Assembly: GCF_004119445.1 (NCBI RefSeq)
Contig: NZ_QICI01000092.1
Location: forward strand, 62,001 to 126,000
DNA from: Chryseobacterium sp. CH21
Lineage (GTDB): Bacteria; Bacteroidota; Bacteroidia; Flavobacteriales; Weeksellaceae
Length of the DNA: 64,000 bases
Direction of reading: 5' to 3'
The notes beneath the pieces are model-generated. The model made no database searches and had not been told where the DNA came from. It saw nothing but the letters and a program-made list of their open reading frames with translations. Of this stretch, positions 19,050-28,014 are shown piece after piece. Both the position numbers and the translations under genes were made by a program. Numbering within the stretch: the stretch's first letter is position 1; each line of letters begins with the position of its first letter.

Positions 19050-19076
19050 TTGCAATAAGGAAGTTCATTATTTTTG
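19050..19076 (+). promoter_or_regulatory. Promoter of the 19095 serine hydrolase
   Basis: TTG at 19050-19052, 16 nt, then TATTTTTG at 19069-19076. The apparent TTG start at 19074 is inside the box, so ATG 19095 is the true start. Confidence 0.6.
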
Positions 19077-19094
19077 TTCAAATACTTTTATAAG

Positions 19095-20747
19095 ATGAAA
19101 TCTATCCTATTATTGATCTTTACTTTCTCATTTTATTTTTATCAGGGACAAAATAAAAATATAGTGGATGCTGAGAAAATTGAGAATCCGATTCATAAAA
19201 AATACTCCGGAAAGATTGTTTTTCTTACCCAAAATATTGCACTTGAAAATCTGAAAGATTCAGACTTCATTACTTCTTCTGTATTTCAGGAAAACGGAGA
19301 TCTTGGAATTCAGACCTTCTTTGATAACTCTCTGGTCAATTATCTGCATCAACTTGAACCTAACTGGACAGTGGATGAATTGCTGAAAAAAGGAAATTAT
19401 CAATTCTCTTTTTATGTAGACGGAAAACTCATTTATAAAGAAAACCTCAATACAGGCGCAGGTACTCCGGATAGTAAAAAAATCAAAACATCATTACGAA
19501 TTCCTCTTGTCAGCAGTAAAAATGAAGATTCATGGGGAAGATATCTATGGATGCGTTTTTATATGGCAAACAACGGAATTGATGCACTGACATCAGGGAA
19601 ACACCTGTTGAAAATTGAAATTCAGCCTTATCTCAATACTTCTAGCCTTAAAACGGGACCTGTAATTGCAGAAGGACAAATTAACCTTATCGTTCCTTCT
19701 CAAAATATTTCGGAACAGCAAATTGCAGTTCAGCCCATCCAATCCAATAGCGGATGGAAAGTTTCTCAGGAAAAAATAAATACAGAAACCATCAGAAATC
19801 TGAATAAGAAAATCGCACAAAACAGATTCAAAAATATCACCGGAATTGTGGTTGTAAAGGAAGGAAAGCTGCTTTTGGAAGAATATTTTAATGGTTCAGG
19901 AAGAGATTCTCTGCAGGATACCCGATCTGTGGGAAAGTCTTTTTCTTCAGCTTTGACGGGAATTGCCATCAAAGACAGGTATTTAAAAAGTAAAAATCAA
20001 AATCTGAAAGAATTTTATGACCTGAAGACCTTTAAAAATTATTCCTCACAAAAAGACAATGTAACTATAAAGAGCTTATTGACAATGAGCTCAGGATTTG
20101 ATGGGAATGATGAAAATTATGAATCCCCAGGAAATGAAGAAAATATGTACCCCACTGAAAATTGGATCAAATTTATATTAGATCTGCCTATGACGGAGAA
20201 TACAATAGGAAAAAACTGGAGTTATTTCACGGCGGGAGTAGTATTAACCGGAGATATTTTAGATAAAAGCATTCCACAAGGTCTAGAAAAGTATACAGAG
20301 AAAAAATTATTTCAACCTCTTGGAATTACCCATTACCAATGGCAGTTTACACCACAGCATAAGCCTTCACTGGCAGGCGGGTTACGTATGAAAGCGCTTG
20401 ATTTTGCAAAATTCGGACAGCTGTATAAAAATAACGGAGTGTGGAATGGGGAAACAATATTGAGTAAGGAATGGATTAAGAAATCTTTCACCAATTATTT
20501 CACAGATAATCCTGATTTTGAAGGATACGGATATTTATTCTGGAGAAAGGTTTACACAGTGGGCAACAAAAGTTATGAAGCTTTCCAATCCAGTGGAAAC
20601 GGGGGAAATAAAATCATTATTTTCACTCAAATACCAGTTGTCATCGTGATTACTGCACAAGCCTACAATAAACCATATGCACACCAGCAATCTGAGAAAA
20701 TAGTACAGGAATATCTTTTACCCTCCTTAAAAATGGGTAATGAATAA
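19095..20747 (+). CDS. Exported serine hydrolase (beta-lactamase/DD-peptidase fold)
   Basis: 550 residues beginning with a signal peptide (MKSILLLIFTFSFYFYQGQ). Residues about 25-200 form an N-terminal beta-rich region of unknown role. The serine beta-lactamase-like domain follows, with the nucleophile in RSVGKSFSS (SxxK), a YxN-like element in NWSYFTAG and a late KTG-type strand region SSGNGGN. Class C-type serine hydrolases of this family act on peptides or esters; resistance should not be assumed. It is one of three such genes between 19 and 33 kb, but the only one with the long N-terminal region. Confidence 0.88.
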   Translation: MKSILLLIFTFSFYFYQGQNKNIVDAEKIENPIHKKYSGKIVFLTQNIALENLKDSDFITSSVFQENGDLGIQTFFDNSLVNYLHQLEPNWTVDELLKKGNYQFSFYVDGKLIYKENLNTGAGTPDSKKIKTSLRIPLVSSKNEDSWGRYLWMRFYMANNGIDALTSGKHLLKIEIQPYLNTSSLKTGPVIAEGQINLIVPSQNISEQQIAVQPIQSNSGWKVSQEKINTETIRNLNKKIAQNRFKNITGIVVVKEGKLLLEEYFNGSGRDSLQDTRSVGKSFSSALTGIAIKDRYLKSKNQNLKEFYDLKTFKNYSSQKDNVTIKSLLTMSSGFDGNDENYESPGNEENMYPTENWIKFILDLPMTENTIGKNWSYFTAGVVLTGDILDKSIPQGLEKYTEKKLFQPLGITHYQWQFTPQHKPSLAGGLRMKALDFAKFGQLYKNNGVWNGETILSKEWIKKSFTNYFTDNPDFEGYGYLFWRKVYTVGNKSYEAFQSSGNGGNKIIIFTQIPVVIVITAQAYNKPYAHQQSEKIVQEYLLPSLKMGNE

Positions 20748-20804
20748 TTAGTAATGAGTAATGTGGAAAATTGAGAAAGAAGAATTTATTGCTTATTGCA
20801 AAAA

Positions 20805-21347
20805 TTATTCATCTTTCTTGGATGGAACAAGGAATACATCAATAAGACCTTCTGGAAGTTCCATTTTGATAATTCTTTCTTCCCTGTCAACTGCAAGAAT
20901 CCAGTCTTTTATCATAGGAATAACCACTTCCTTTCCATCCAGATTGGTAATGAAATACACCTGTGCGGTCTGATCGTTTACAGATCTGATCACACCACAG
21001 TTGTTGTCATTTTGATCAAAAATTTCAAATCCGATGATTTCGTGGTAATAGAATTGTTTTCCTGAAAGTTTAGGCAGAGAAGTAAGCGGAAGGTAAACAC
21101 TTTTACCCAACACCTGATCTACTATAGCTTCAGAAGAGTTTTTGAATGCAAGATTCAGAGCATCAAGTTTGCTCCATGATGATTTTTCAATAAAAAATGG
21201 AACCAATAATCCGTTGATTTCAACGAATATTGATTCCAATTTATTGTAAAGCTCGGGTTGATCGGTATCCAATTTAAGGATTACGTTACCCGCAAGTCCG
21301 TGTCTGCGTGTGATTTTTCCTAAAAAATAGCAATCTTCTTTACGCAT
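20805..21347 (-). CDS. rimM: Ribosome maturation factor RimM
   Basis: 180 residues; assists 30S maturation by binding S19 and helping assembly of the 16S 3' domain. The N-terminal RimM beta-barrel has FLGKITRRHGLAGNVILKLDTD, and the C-terminal PRC-barrel has GFEIFDQNDNNCGVIRSV with PMIKDWILAVDREERIIKMELPEGLID. It follows rpsP with a 14-nt gap, the classic rpsP-rimM operon order. Confidence 0.96.
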   Translation of the reverse strand: MRKEDCYFLGKITRRHGLAGNVILKLDTDQPELYNKLESIFVEINGLLVPFFIEKSSWSKLDALNLAFKNSSEAIVDQVLGKSVYLPLTSLPKLSGKQFYYHEIIGFEIFDQNDNNCGVIRSVNDQTAQVYFITNLDGKEVVIPMIKDWILAVDREERIIKMELPEGLIDVFLVPSKKDE

Positions 21348-21361
21348 AACAGGGTTTGTTC

Positions 21362-21928
21362 TTAAGCTTCAGTGTTTTCTTCAGTTTCAGCAGCAGGAGC
21401 TTCTCCTTCTGTAGCTTCAGCAACAACTTCTTCAGCAGGTGCGTTTGCAGCTTCTTCAGCAGCTTTAGCATCCGCTTCAGCTTGTGCAGCAGCAGCAACT
21501 CTAGCTTCGTTTACTTTTACTTCAGCTTCTAAAGCAGCTTTCTTAGCATCAGCTTTAGCAGTTGCTAAACCTTCTACTTTACCTTGTACTTTAGAATCTT
21601 TAGCTTCTACCCAAGCATTGAATCTTTTTTCAGCTTCAGCTTCGTCAAAAGCACCTTTAGCTACACCACCTTGTAAGTGTTTTTTGTAAAGAGCTCCTTT
21701 GTAAGATAGAATAGCTCTAGCAGTATCAGTAGGCTGAGCACCGTTGTTTAACCACTGTACAGCAGAATCAACGTTCAATTCGATAGTTGCCGGGTTAGTA
21801 ATTGGGTTGTAAGTTCCTAGTTTTTCGATGAATCTACCATCTCTTCTAGCTCTAGAATCTGCAACCACGATGTGGAAAAAAGGTTTTCCTTTTTTACCGT
21901 GTCTTTGTAATCTGATTTTTACTGACAT
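21362..21928 (-). CDS. rpsP: 30S ribosomal protein S16 with Ala-rich C-terminal extension
   Basis: The first 85 residues are S16 (MSVKIRLQRHGKKGKPFFHI..., FIEKLGTYNP, GAQPTDTARAILSYKG). The remaining 100 residues are low-complexity Ala, Glu and Lys repeats. Total 188 aa against about 80-90 in most bacteria; a long tail of this kind is typical for Bacteroidota. It is the first gene of the rpsP-rimM operon, with a perfect -7 box 48 nt upstream. The leader holds a small GGGA-N5-TCCC hairpin. Confidence 0.96.
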   Translation of the reverse strand: MSVKIRLQRHGKKGKPFFHIVVADSRARRDGRFIEKLGTYNPITNPATIELNVDSAVQWLNNGAQPTDTARAILSYKGALYKKHLQGGVAKGAFDEAEAEKRFNAWVEAKDSKVQGKVEGLATAKADAKKAALEAEVKVNEARVAAAAQAEADAKAAEEAANAPAEEVVAEATEGEAPAAETEENTEA

Positions 21929-21976
21929 AATGTTTGAATTTTACGGGAACTCGTCCCAGTTAAATATTTAAGAGTG

Positions 21977-21984
21977 CAAAGATA
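21977..21984 (-). promoter_or_regulatory. -7 promoter box of rpsP-rimM
   Basis: TATCTTTG on the minus strand, 48 nt before the rpsP ATG. Confidence 0.6.
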
Positions 21985-22045
21985 GTAAAAAAGTTTGAAG
22001 TAAAAAGCTTCGAACAAAAAGTTTTAGAAATTCAATTTATTTTTT

Positions 22046-22630
22046 TTAACCAAGCAGGGCAAGAGAGAATATTGCTGAAATAATTACGGAAATAAAAACA
22101 GCCATAAAAACAACAAAATTATCCCGTGTTTTTCCTGTAATTCCATAGATCACCAAATAATTGATGATATAAACAGGCACCAGCAGAAAAAATGAAAACT
22201 CTCCTGTAGATGTCATCACAGCCTTTAGAAAAATAGCTCCGGTAGCAGAAGCTGCTACAAGCCCTAAAAGGCTTTTAAGAATTATTTTCGAATCTATTTT
22301 ATCATTTTCTTTGACTTTTGAAAACTGATCAAATTTATCCAGAATAAAAACTTTCAAATCACTGCTTCCGATCATTTCCGAAGAGATATTTTCCAGAATA
22401 GTATCTATCTTTTCTCCCTTTTGTACTCTTTTGTGTACTTCAAATGAGATTTTTCCTTTTTCTTTCACTAAAACTTTCCTGAATTCTGCGGCTTTTACAA
22501 ATTCATCATAATTGAATTGCTGACTGATGGCTTCCCGTAATTCATCATTGGCTGTACCTGTATGATCAGTCATATGAAGATAAGCAGCATGCAGATCTTC
22601 TTCATTATAATTTCGGTAAATGTTTTTCAT
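22046..22630 (-). CDS. Membrane protein of unknown function
   Basis: 194 residues. The N-terminal 115 residues are soluble, helical and charged (MKNIYRNYNEEDLHAAYLHM...). Three hydrophobic segments follow (about 120-140, 147-165 and 172-192). No family is recognised. It follows the nitroreductase with no gap (TAG then ATG), so the two are co-transcribed. Confidence 0.75.
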   Translation of the reverse strand: MKNIYRNYNEEDLHAAYLHMTDHTGTANDELREAISQQFNYDEFVKAAEFRKVLVKEKGKISFEVHKRVQKGEKIDTILENISSEMIGSSDLKVFILDKFDQFSKVKENDKIDSKIILKSLLGLVAASATGAIFLKAVMTSTGEFSFFLLVPVYIINYLVIYGITGKTRDNFVVFMAVFISVIISAIFSLALLG

Positions 22631-23140
22631 CTATACCGCTCCCATATAGAAAAGTCCCAGACATTGCTGATTTTCCTCAATAGTCAAAGAATCTTTCAAG
22701 TTCTCTACGATTTTAGGAGAACTCCAGTAACACCCGATATTGTTTGCTGTACAGGTAAGATACATGTTCTGTACCGCCATTGAAGTCGCTGCTATTTCTT
22801 CCCATTCAGGAACCATTCCGCTGAAATTGACTACAATGGAAACTACAACATTGGCTTTATTGATTTTAAAACCAATATCTGCGTATTTTTTTTCTAAGAA
22901 AAGCTGTTCAGGAGTGATTGCTTTATAGATTGCCTGCATTTCTGATGCCAGCTGTGCTTTTTCTTCCCCTTTGAATATTTTGAAACGCCAAGGTTTAGTA
23001 CGTTTATGGTTGGGAGCAAATGTGGCAGAGTTTACAATTTCCTCTACAACTTCCTGAGATATCTCTGTGTCTGTATAATCTTTTGGAAAAATACTTCTTC
23101 TTTGCTCTATAATTTCTTTTAAGATGGATGCATTATTCAT
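22631..23140 (-). CDS. Nitroreductase-family flavoprotein, short C-terminus
   Basis: FMN-dependent NAD(P)H nitroreductase-like protein of 169 residues. RRSIFPKDY and NSATFAPNHKRTKPWRFKIF are the flavin-binding start; AAVQNMYLTC-like and LGLFYMG mark the second half. Family members usually carry 15-25 more residues after GLFYMG; here the frame stops at AV. This could be a natural short form or another indel. A perfect -7 box ends 4 nt before the ATG, implying a leaderless message. Confidence 0.85.
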   Translation of the reverse strand: MNNASILKEIIEQRRSIFPKDYTDTEISQEVVEEIVNSATFAPNHKRTKPWRFKIFKGEEKAQLASEMQAIYKAITPEQLFLEKKYADIGFKINKANVVVSIVVNFSGMVPEWEEIAATSMAVQNMYLTCTANNIGCYWSSPKIVENLKDSLTIEENQQCLGLFYMGAV

Positions 23141-23144
23141 GTAA

Positions 23145-23152
23145 CAAAATTA
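23145..23152 (-). promoter_or_regulatory. -7 box giving a leaderless transcript (nitroreductase)
   Basis: TAATTTTG on the minus strand followed by TTAC and the ATG at 23140. Confidence 0.6.
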
Positions 23153-23233
23153 CGAAAAAGATGGATGCAGGAAGCAGGGTGAAGGAAGTTTAATCTTTGA
23201 CGGGTGATAAAGAATACTGAAAGCTTATCAAAA

Positions 23234-23270
23234 TTACTTTTTACTTTTTACTTTTTACTTTTTACTTTTA
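23234..23270. repeat. 7-bp tandem repeat (ACTTTTT), about 5 copies
   Basis: AC dinucleotides at 23236, 23243, 23250, 23257 and 23264 are separated by five T, with the last unit one T shorter. The repeat runs into the stop codon of the GreA-like gene. Confidence 0.8.
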
Positions 23271-23716
23271 CAAAACCTCTATAACCTTCTGATGGATTTT
23301 GTTTAAGGTAAATTCATCTCCGGGTTTCATCCCCATCATTTTTTGGCCATAGGACTTTCGGGAGAGATAGCGTAAAACCTGTCACCTTCAAAAAAGAACT
23401 CACCTAATGAAACGGATATATAAAACCTGGCTTTGTTGGTAATGACCAGAGAACCAAGCTGCACCCTTTCTGTAGCTGTATTCAGGACTTTTGCCATATT
23501 TCTTTTAAGATCATTCAAAGCCCCAAGTTGTCGCTGCATCTGGTAAATCTCCTCCTGCATTTCTTCTCTCATGCTGTCATACTTCGGCGTTTTTTTGATG
23601 TCACGGCTGGCTTCCAGGGTAAATTCGATAAAGTTTTTAAGCTTTTCAATTTTCTCTGTGATGGTGGTTTTCACAAAGTCTCTGATATCACTTTTTTCAA
23701 ATACAATCTTCTCCAT
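23268..23716 (-). CDS. GreA/GreB-type elongation factor-like protein (frameshifted)
   Basis: About 149 residues once a missing base is restored. The N-terminal part is an antiparallel coiled coil (residues 15-75, MREEMQEEIYQMQRQLGALN), followed by a GreA C-terminal FKBP-like domain (ATERVQLGSLVITNKARFYI, ISPESPMAKKMMGMKPGDEF). The continuous ORF stops at 23336 after SPMAKK because the T-run 23339-23344 is one base short. The continuation MMGMKPGDEFTLNKIHQKVI to the TAA at 23268 is the normal GreA end. Gre-like factors rescue backtracked RNA polymerase; the length suggests a 3-oxoacyl-ACP-synthase-like or Rnk-type short relative is also possible. Confidence 0.78.
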
Positions 23717-23820
23717 ACAATCTATTCTTTATATAAAGATAATATTTTTAGAATAATATTTCTTGGGCTTAACATAAAATAATGCTCACAAAATAACCAT
23801 CATTTTTGTAAAATTATTTC

Positions 23821-23828
23821 TAGCTTTG
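23821..23828 (+). promoter_or_regulatory. -7 promoter box of the DUF805 gene
   Basis: TAGCTTTG, perfect match, 20 nt before the ATG. Confidence 0.6.
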
Positions 23829-23848
23829 CCTTTTTTAAAACTAAAACC

Positions 23849-24208
23849 ATGTTTAAAGCACCATTTTCATTTGATGGAAGAATCAGAAGGACAGAATACG
23901 GATTGTCCTATCTTCTATATCTGGTATTTTCTGTACCTTTTAATATCTATTTTCAGAGTAATGAACCATCAGGCACTGTTACTTTTATATTTTTCCTTTT
24001 ACTTATTCCATTCCTTTGGTTTCTTCTTGCACAAGGGGCAAAAAGATGTCACGACAGAGGAAATTCCGGTTGGTATCAATTAATTCCTTTCTATAGTTTA
24101 TGGATGTTATTCGCAGACAGCGATCACGGTCCTAATGAATATGGCCCTAATCCTAAAGGTGAAGGTAACTATAACTCCATCAACGAGATTGGCAAGAAAG
24201 AATTGTAA
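23849..24208 (+). CDS. DUF805 membrane protein
   Basis: 119 residues. The conserved DUF805 pattern is present: FSFDGRIRRTEYGLSYLLY near the N-terminus, two or three hydrophobic segments, then GAKRCHDRGNSGWYQLIPFY and the tail DSDHGPNEYGPNPKG. Small inner-membrane protein (YhaH type) of unknown function. It converges on the SRPBCC gene across a shared terminator. Confidence 0.92.
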   Translation: MFKAPFSFDGRIRRTEYGLSYLLYLVFSVPFNIYFQSNEPSGTVTFIFFLLLIPFLWFLLAQGAKRCHDRGNSGWYQLIPFYSLWMLFADSDHGPNEYGPNPKGEGNYNSINEIGKKEL

Positions 24209-24213
24209 TAAAA

Positions 24214-24238
24214 AAGCCTTGTAAAATTTACAAGGCTT
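24214..24238. terminator. Bidirectional terminator between DUF805 and SRPBCC genes
   Basis: AAGCCTTGTAAA-A-TTTACAAGGCTT, a 12-bp perfect inverted repeat with flanking A and T runs. Confidence 0.8.
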
Positions 24239-24243
24239 TCCTA

Positions 24244-24768
24244 TTATTTTTCAGCAAGTTTTTTCAGATCGCCCAGTCCCTGGCCAAACATTTTATCCAT
24301 ATTACTATCCATCATCGGCTTCATGATTTTCATCATGGTATTTAGTTCATTATCTATCGTCCAGGTCACTTTCGTTCCGCTACCTTCAGTAGTCAGTATG
24401 ATATTACTTTTAGCAGTTCCTTCAAAAGGTTGTATGAAATGAAGCTGGGTTCCCAGTTTTTCATTCGGGATAATTTCTGCGATAGACTGTTCTCCTTCAC
24501 TGTCATCTCCCTTCCAGTGGTAAGAGTTGCCAAGCTGGTCACCCGCACCAGAATAGGTTACAGAAAAGTTTTTGATCTCTTTAGAAAAAGGGTCCCAGGT
24601 ATTGTATGCCTGCAAAGAGTTAGTATGCTGCCATACTTTTTCCTTTGGAGCATTAATGACAACAGATTTTTCATAGTGATAATCTTTACTGAAAGCCAGC
24701 ATGGCAATTACAGCATAGATAAGAATCAGTACGATGATGGTACCAATAATTTTTAAGAGTGTTTTCAT
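24244..24768 (-). CDS. SRPBCC-family polyketide cyclase/dehydrase-like protein
   Basis: 174 residues. An N-terminal transmembrane anchor (MKTLLKIIGTIIVLILIYAV IAML) precedes an SRPBCC (START/Bet v1-like) domain with KSVVINAPKEKVWQHTNSL, WDPFSKE and KSNIILTTEGSGTKVTWTID. Members bind hydrophobic ligands in a deep cavity; the ligand is unknown. It is monocistronic. Confidence 0.88.
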   Translation of the reverse strand: MKTLLKIIGTIIVLILIYAVIAMLAFSKDYHYEKSVVINAPKEKVWQHTNSLQAYNTWDPFSKEIKNFSVTYSGAGDQLGNSYHWKGDDSEGEQSIAEIIPNEKLGTQLHFIQPFEGTAKSNIILTTEGSGTKVTWTIDNELNTMMKIMKPMMDSNMDKMFGQGLGDLKKLAEK

Positions 24769-24980
24769 AGTCTATATATTTAAGGTTATTTATTTTAATA
24801 ATGATGTTCAAATCTGTTCTCAAAATTAAATATTCCCACATCACTCCCTCTTTCCATATGACAAGATTATTAAAGATAAGGTATTTTTGTCATAACTTAC
24901 CAGTAAGGCATTATTTTTGAGCATTTCAGCTGGGATTCCCAATGAATCCTTACATTTACCTTATATAAAAAGATCAAGAA

Positions 24981-27017
24981 ATGAATATTTTAACAGAAAA
25001 ATTTAACACTCCATATCATTCGGCTCCATTCAACAGTATTAAAAATGAAGATTATCTTCCTGCATTTAAAGAATTGATTCAAAAATCTGAAGCAGAAATT
25101 GATGCTATTGTTAACAATCCTGAAGCGCCTACTTTCGAAAATGTAATTGAAGCATTGGCCTATTCCGGAGAGCAGCTGGATGTGGTTTCTAATATTTTTT
25201 TCAACCTAAATTCTGCAGAAACCAGCGACGAAATTCAGCAGATTGCTCAGGAAGTTTCTCCGATCTTAACAGAATATTCTTCAAAAATTTCTCAAAATGA
25301 AGCCCTTTTCAACAAAATCAAAAAAGTATATGATGAAAAGGAAAAATACAATCTCAACGAAGAGCAGGAAATGCTTTTGAATGAAACCTACAAAGGTTTT
25401 GTAAGAAGCGGCGCCTTATTGAATGAGGAAGACAAAGAAAAATTAAAGAATATCAGCATGGATCTTTCTTTAAAGTCTTTACAGTTCGGACAAAATGTAC
25501 TGGCTTCCACGAATGCTTATTTTAAACATATCACCAATAAAGAAGATCTTGCAGGAATTCCTGAAGCGATTATCGATCAATATGCTGAAGAAGCGAAAGA
25601 AAGAAACCTTGAAGGCTGGGTAGTAACGTTACAGTATCCAAGTTATATTCCGTTCATGACGTATGCTGAAAACCGTGAACTGAGAAAAGAACTGGCTTTA
25701 GCCAATGGTAAAAAATCTTTCGATGGTGGAGAATTTGATAACCAGAATCTGATTAAGGAGCTTTTGAATTTAAAGCAACAAAAAGCAGAACTTATCGGGT
25801 ATAAAAACTATGCAGATTTCGTATTGGAAGAAAGAATGGCTAAGTCTCCGGTAAAAGTTTTAGATTTTTTAAATGAACTTCTCACCAAAGCAAAACCTTA
25901 TGCTGATAAAGAAATTGAAGAATTAAAAGCTTTAGCAAAAGCTGACGGAATTGAGGAAATGCAAGGCTACGACCACGCTTTCTATGCTGAAAAACTTCGT
26001 AAGGCGAAATTCGATCTTAATGATGAAGAATTGAAACCTTATTTCCCGTTAAATCAGGTACAGGATGCTGTATTCGGCCTGGCTGGAAAACTTTTCGGGC
26101 TGACTTTTGAGGAGAGAAATGACATTCCTAAATACCACGAAGATGTAAAGGTATACGAAGTAAAAGAAGCCTCCAACTCCGCTCAGGCTGGCAGCTACAA
26201 GGCATTATTATACGTTGATTATTTTCCAAGAAAAGGAAAAAGAGCCGGTGCATGGATGACGAGCTACAAAAACCAATACAAGCAGAACGGTGAAAATTCC
26301 CGTCCGCATATTTCAATTGTCTGCAACTTTAGCAAACCAACAAAAGATACGCCTAGCTTACTGACTTTCCAGGAAGTAACTACTTTATTCCACGAATTCG
26401 GGCATGCGCTTCATGGGATGATGGCAGATACTCAATATCCTACCCTTTCCGGAACTTCTGTGAAATGGGATTTTGTGGAACTTCCGTCACAGTTTTTGGA
26501 AAACTTCTGCTACGAGCCGGAATTCTTAAAAACGTTTGCAAAACATTATAAAACCGGAGAAGTACTTCCTGACGAAAAAATTGAAAAAATTGAACAGTCT
26601 AAAAACTTTATGGAAGGGTATCAGACTTTAAGACAGCTAGGTTTCGGACTTCTGGATATGAACTATCATACAAAAGTGGCAGAACTGGAAAACGAAAGTG
26701 TAAAAGAGTTCGAAGATAAATATACCAAAGCAACAACTCTTTATCCTTCCAACACTGAAACGGCAATGAGCCCAAGTTTCTCACATATTTTCCAGGGAGG
26801 ATATTCTGCAGGATATTATTCTTACAAATGGGCGGAAGTTCTGGATGCCGATGCATTCCAGTATTTCAAAGAAAACGGAATCTTCAACCCTGAGATCGCA
26901 GCCAAGTATAAAGTACTGCTTTCTTCGGGCGGAACGAAAGATCCGATGGAGCTTTATAAAAACTTCAGAGGCAGCGAACCAAAAGTAGAAAGCTTACTGA
27001 AAAGAGCATTTGGATAA
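24981..27017 (+). CDS. M3-family metallopeptidase (oligopeptidase/Dcp-like)
   Basis: 678-residue zinc metallopeptidase of the thimet/Dcp family. The zinc site is HEFGHALHGMM (HExxH, about residue 473) with the downstream glutamate in the FVELPSQFLENF helix. There is no signal peptide, so it is cytoplasmic, cleaving short peptides or signal-peptide fragments. Length matches peptidyl-dipeptidase Dcp and oligopeptidase A. It is monocistronic, with a strong terminator at 27061. Confidence 0.95.
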   Translation: MNILTEKFNTPYHSAPFNSIKNEDYLPAFKELIQKSEAEIDAIVNNPEAPTFENVIEALAYSGEQLDVVSNIFFNLNSAETSDEIQQIAQEVSPILTEYSSKISQNEALFNKIKKVYDEKEKYNLNEEQEMLLNETYKGFVRSGALLNEEDKEKLKNISMDLSLKSLQFGQNVLASTNAYFKHITNKEDLAGIPEAIIDQYAEEAKERNLEGWVVTLQYPSYIPFMTYAENRELRKELALANGKKSFDGGEFDNQNLIKELLNLKQQKAELIGYKNYADFVLEERMAKSPVKVLDFLNELLTKAKPYADKEIEELKALAKADGIEEMQGYDHAFYAEKLRKAKFDLNDEELKPYFPLNQVQDAVFGLAGKLFGLTFEERNDIPKYHEDVKVYEVKEASNSAQAGSYKALLYVDYFPRKGKRAGAWMTSYKNQYKQNGENSRPHISIVCNFSKPTKDTPSLLTFQEVTTLFHEFGHALHGMMADTQYPTLSGTSVKWDFVELPSQFLENFCYEPEFLKTFAKHYKTGEVLPDEKIEKIEQSKNFMEGYQTLRQLGFGLLDMNYHTKVAELENESVKEFEDKYTKATTLYPSNTETAMSPSFSHIFQGGYSAGYYSYKWAEVLDADAFQYFKENGIFNPEIAAKYKVLLSSGGTKDPMELYKNFRGSEPKVESLLKRAFG

Positions 27018-27060
27018 CGGATAGAAACTGATTCAACAGATCAGGAATAATACCATATAA

Positions 27061-27087
27061 AAAGAACAGCCATTGCTGTTCTTTTTT
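27061..27087 (+). terminator. Terminator after the M3 peptidase gene
   Basis: AAAGAACAGC-CATT-GCTGTTCTTT perfect stem followed by a T-run. Confidence 0.85.
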
Positions 27088-27132
27088 GTTTTAAATTAGT
27101 CAATTCATAATCTCAAAATCAATTCCTGATCT

Positions 27133-27552
27133 ATGACCATCCAAGAACAAATCCAAAACTACATCAACAGCCAGCCTGAAATAAAACGTAATGATATGCA
27201 GGAACTCCACAACATCATTTTGGAGCTGACGCCGGAATGCCAGCTATGGTTTCTGGATGGTAAAAACAGTGAAAACAAAACTGTTTCCAATCCTAATATC
27301 GGATATGGATCATATACCATGCAGTATGCAGATGGAAAAACCAGGGATTTTTACCAGATCGGAATGAGCGCCAATACAACAGGAATTTCCATCTACATTA
27401 TGAATATTGGTGATAAAACCTATTTAGCTAAAACTTATGGAGAAAAAATAGGGAAAGCCAGTGTTACGGGATATTGTATTAAATTCAAAACATTGAAAGA
27501 TATCAACATTGAAATACTGAAAGCGGCAATACTGGATGGACTTAAAGAGTAA
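27133..27552 (+). CDS. DUF1801 domain-containing protein
   Basis: 139 residues. The YdhG-like DUF1801 fold is suggested by MQELHNIILELTPECQLWFL, then GYGSYTMQYADGKTRDFYQI and GKASVTGYCIKFKTLKDINI. The function is unknown. It starts 45 bp after the terminator of the M3 gene; no clear -7 box is seen. Confidence 0.85.
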   Translation: MTIQEQIQNYINSQPEIKRNDMQELHNIILELTPECQLWFLDGKNSENKTVSNPNIGYGSYTMQYADGKTRDFYQIGMSANTTGISIYIMNIGDKTYLAKTYGEKIGKASVTGYCIKFKTLKDINIEILKAAILDGLKE

Positions 27553-27557
27553 AAAGC

Positions 27558-27565
27558 TAAATTTG
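27558..27565 (+). promoter_or_regulatory. -7 promoter box of the TPR gene
   Basis: TAAATTTG, 38 nt before the ATG at 27604. Confidence 0.55.
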
Positions 27566-27603
27566 CACATTATAAATAAGCATTCATTCTGTAATTTTAA
27601 ATA

Positions 27604-27987
27604 ATGAGTACGATAACAACAAGATTAGAAAATGTAAAAAAACTTCAGGCTAAAAGATGGGAAAATGAAGACCATTGGGATACTTTAAACGACCTTTTAG
27701 TAAAGGAATTAGAGGAAATCTTACTTATTGAACCTAAAAATACTTCAGCGTTAATTAATATCGGTGCCATTTACTCTGATATGGGAGAAAATGAAATGGC
27801 TCTGGAATACTTAAAAACAGCATTACATTTGGGTTCTAAGGACAAAAATCTTTTTGTAAACCTCGCCATTGTGCTTGTTTATATGGAGAAACATCAGGAA
27901 GAGTATTTGGAATATCTAGAAGAAGCGGAGGATAAAACGGAAGATCCTCTTACTTTCAAAGCCTATTTCGATCCTCAGTCCCGTTAA
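27604..27987 (+). CDS. Small TPR-repeat protein
   Basis: 127 residues with two recognisable TPR units: TSALINIGAIYSDMGENEMA with LEYLKTALHLGS, and LFVNLAIVLVYMEKHQEEYL. No signal peptide or catalytic motif. It is probably a scaffold. It is followed 27 nt later by the YqaE/Pmp3 gene, with which it may be co-transcribed. Confidence 0.8.
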   Translation: MSTITTRLENVKKLQAKRWENEDHWDTLNDLLVKELEEILLIEPKNTSALINIGAIYSDMGENEMALEYLKTALHLGSKDKNLFVNLAIVLVYMEKHQEEYLEYLEEAEDKTEDPLTFKAYFDPQSR

Positions 27988-28014
27988 AATTAACTCAATT
28001 AAAAACTTAGAATC

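Noticed and set aside
21372-21689. 105-codon plus-strand frame rich in Ser and Ala
   Set aside because: It is the antisense of the Ala/Glu-rich tail of rpsP; repeat-derived open frame without a promoter.
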